Below are positions 62,270 through 64,000 of a stretch of DNA of 64,000 bases, one piece after another. The notes under the pieces were generated by a model. The model was not told the DNA's origin, ran no database searches, and saw nothing but the letters and a program-made list of their open reading frames with translations. The position numbers and the translations under genes are program-made. This stretch comes from Flavobacterium fluviale (GTDB taxonomy: Bacteria > Bacteroidota > Bacteroidia > Flavobacteriales > Flavobacteriaceae): contig NZ_CP030261.1 of assembly GCF_003312915.1 (NCBI RefSeq), positions 3,348,001 through 3,412,000 on the forward strand. Direction: 5' to 3'. Every line of letters begins with the position of its first letter. Within the stretch, counting starts at the first letter, position 1.

Positions 62270-63925
62270 ATGAAAAAATACTTTGGAAGCATTTTAACTG
62301 CTTTTTTAATTGGTTTCAGCGCTAATGCTCAAGGACTTTTAAATAAGTCGGAAACAGTTTTTACACATCAAGACACTTTGCGCGGGAGCATTACAAAAGA
62401 AAGAGCTTGGTGGGATTTGAAATACTATCATTTGAATGTAAAGGTAAATCCTTCAGAAAAATCAATTTCAGGTTCCAATACTGTTCGCTATAAGGTTTTA
62501 ACAGAAAACAATCGAATGCAGATTGATTTGCAGGAGCCAATGAATATTACAAAGGTGACTCAAAACGGTAAGGATTTAAAGTTTGAAAGAGATGGAAATG
62601 CATTCTTTATTACTTTAACTGAAAAGCAAAAAGTTGGAGACACAAAAGAAATTGTAGTTTCATTTAGTGGAAAACCAAAAGAAGCGGTTAGAGCGCCATG
62701 GGATGGCGGTTTTTCTTGGAAAAAAGATAAAAACGGAAAAGATTTTATCGCAACTTCTTGTCAGGGCTTAGGCGCGAGTGTTTGGTGGCCTTGTAAAGAC
62801 CATATGTATGATGAAGTAGAAAATATGTTAATCAGCGTAAATGTTCCTGGAGATTTAACCGAAGTCTCAAATGGAAGATTGCAAAGTGTTAAAAAAGAGA
62901 AGGATGGAACAAAAACATTTAATTGGTATGTTTCAAACCCTATAAACAATTACGGAGTAAATATTAATATTGGTGATTACGTTAATTTTTCTGAAGTATT
63001 CAAAGGAGAGAAAGGTGATTTAGATTGTAATTATTATGTTTTAAAAGATAATTTAGCTTTGGCTAAAGAGCATTTTAAAGATGCTCCAAAAATGCTTAAA
63101 GCTTTTGAAAGCTGGTTTGGACCTTATCCTTTTTATGAAGACAGTTACAAATTAGTTGAAGTTCCTTATTTAGGAATGGAGCATCAAAGTTCTGTAACTT
63201 ATGGAAATCAATACAAACAAGGTTATTTAGGACGCGATTTAAGCGGAACGGGCTGGGGATTAAAATTCGATTTTATTATAATTCACGAATCGGGTCACGA
63301 ATGGTTTGCTAATAATATTACTTACAAGGATATTGCTGACATGTGGATTCATGAAAGTTTTACTAATTATTCGGAAAGTATTTTTATTGAATATTACTAT
63401 GGAAAAGAAGCTGCGGCAGAATATGTAATTGGGTGCAGAAAAAACATTCAGAATGATACTCCAATTATTGGGCATTATGATGTAAATAATGAAGGATCTG
63501 GTGATATGTATCCGAAAGGAGCGAATATGCTTCATACAATGCGTCAAATTATTAATGATGATGCTAAATGGAAATCGATTTTAAGAGGTTTAAATAAGAC
63601 TTTTTACCATCAAACGGTTACTTCAAAACAGATTCAAGATTATATTAATGAGCAGTCGGGAATTAATTTCAACCGCGTCTTTGCACAATATTTAACGACA
63701 ACTCAAATTCCTGTTTTGGAATATATGTTTAAAAACGGAACACTGGGCTACCACTGGACAAATTGTGTCTCAAAATTTGATATGCCTGTAAAGGTTAAAA
63801 TTAATGGAGTGGAAACTTTGTTAAAACCAACCACAGAATGGCAGTCGGTAAAAACAACAAATGAAGACAGAAAGCTTGAAGTAGATAAAAATTTCTATGT
63901 AACGACTTCAAATATTGTTGAATAA
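62270..63925 (+). CDS. M1 family metallopeptidase (second, shorter)
   Basis: A 551-aa secreted zinc peptidase (signal to about residue 21, ending ANAQ). Its exopeptidase motif is GMEHQSSVTYGN (GMEH for the usual GMEN), and the zinc site is HESGHEWFAN with the third ligand Glu in WIHESFTNY. It is shorter than the M1 enzyme at 14962 and lacks its HEAT-like C-terminal domain. Normal for the Bacteroidetes short M1 group. Confidence 0.93.
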   Translation: MKKYFGSILTAFLIGFSANAQGLLNKSETVFTHQDTLRGSITKERAWWDLKYYHLNVKVNPSEKSISGSNTVRYKVLTENNRMQIDLQEPMNITKVTQNGKDLKFERDGNAFFITLTEKQKVGDTKEIVVSFSGKPKEAVRAPWDGGFSWKKDKNGKDFIATSCQGLGASVWWPCKDHMYDEVENMLISVNVPGDLTEVSNGRLQSVKKEKDGTKTFNWYVSNPINNYGVNINIGDYVNFSEVFKGEKGDLDCNYYVLKDNLALAKEHFKDAPKMLKAFESWFGPYPFYEDSYKLVEVPYLGMEHQSSVTYGNQYKQGYLGRDLSGTGWGLKFDFIIIHESGHEWFANNITYKDIADMWIHESFTNYSESIFIEYYYGKEAAAEYVIGCRKNIQNDTPIIGHYDVNNEGSGDMYPKGANMLHTMRQIINDDAKWKSILRGLNKTFYHQTVTSKQIQDYINEQSGINFNRVFAQYLTTTQIPVLEYMFKNGTLGYHWTNCVSKFDMPVKVKINGVETLLKPTTEWQSVKTTNEDRKLEVDKNFYVTTSNIVE

Positions 63926-63946
63926 AGTTTTTTAAAATTTCAAAAT

Positions 63947-63988
63947 AAAAAATCCCAAATTCCAATTAATTGGCGTTTGGGATTTTTT
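63947..63988 (+). terminator. Terminator after the second M1 gene
   Basis: AAAAAATCCCAAA at 63947-63959 and TTTGGGATTTTTT at 63976-63988, perfect 13-bp stem, with CCAATTAATTGG palindromic in the loop. Confidence 0.9.
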
Positions 63989-64000
63989 ATTTAAGTTTTT

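Overview
The window is AT-rich chromosomal DNA from a member of the Flavobacteriaceae, most probably a Flavobacterium close to the F. johnsoniae group. Evidence: a PorX-type response regulator/PglZ protein of type IX secretion control, an LpxC-FabZ fusion, bifunctional HisB and HisIE, promoters of the Bacteroidetes type (TTG about 18-22 nt before TAnnTTTG), near absence of Shine-Dalgarno sites, and family proteins known mainly from this phylum. Nearly all of it is core chromosome; there is no prophage, CRISPR array, rRNA or tRNA that I can see.

Layout. 1-6101: end of a bestrophin-like channel gene, then a tripartite RND efflux operon on the minus strand (fusion protein, RND pump, TolC-like channel). 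6597-9128: a four-gene plus-strand cassette with a Cys-rich thioredoxin-fold protein, a six-helix membrane sensor with a degenerate kinase dimerisation domain, a small helical protein and an Aer-type PAS protein. 9257-19560: recG with a partly duplicated tail, small secreted/lipoprotein genes, a Dph6-like ATP pyrophosphatase, a RAYT transposase with REPIN-like palindromes inside its own reading frame, an M1 peptidase, a patatin, a TauE/SafE permease. 19899-33408: repair and information genes (uvrD-type helicase, YrdC-domain protein, holA, ettA, mutS2-like, ung) with an OmpA-like lipoprotein and a glycosyltransferase. 33445-38317: alanine dehydrogenase, tsaE, porX and an HD hydrolase. 38357-46292: lipid A and central metabolism (lpxD, lpxC-fabZ, lpxA, efp, a second lpxD-like gene, sucD, fabG). 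46432-52913: a VWA membrane protein, LysR regulator with YeiH-type transporter, and a phospholipase C/S1-P1-like enzyme. 53011-53271: a histidine kinase remnant. 53345-61314: a complete histidine operon hisGDCBHAF(IE) preceded by a promoter, a 19-residue leader peptide with five His codons, and a terminator with an alternative antiterminator pairing. 61397-63925: a CBM9-like secreted protein and a second M1 peptidase.

Three points stand out. First, the his leader at 53412-53532 reads as a classical translation-coupled attenuator, found here outside the Proteobacteria where it is best known. Second, the RAYT gene at 14171 carries two near-identical 103-bp units, each with two REP-type palindromes, translated in frame between the HUH and Tyr parts of the enzyme. 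Third, many spacers, including those inside the his operon, are built from short reiterated words arranged as inverted repeats; each spacer uses its own vocabulary. This looks like a family of intergenic hairpin elements that ordinary gene annotation leaves unexplained.
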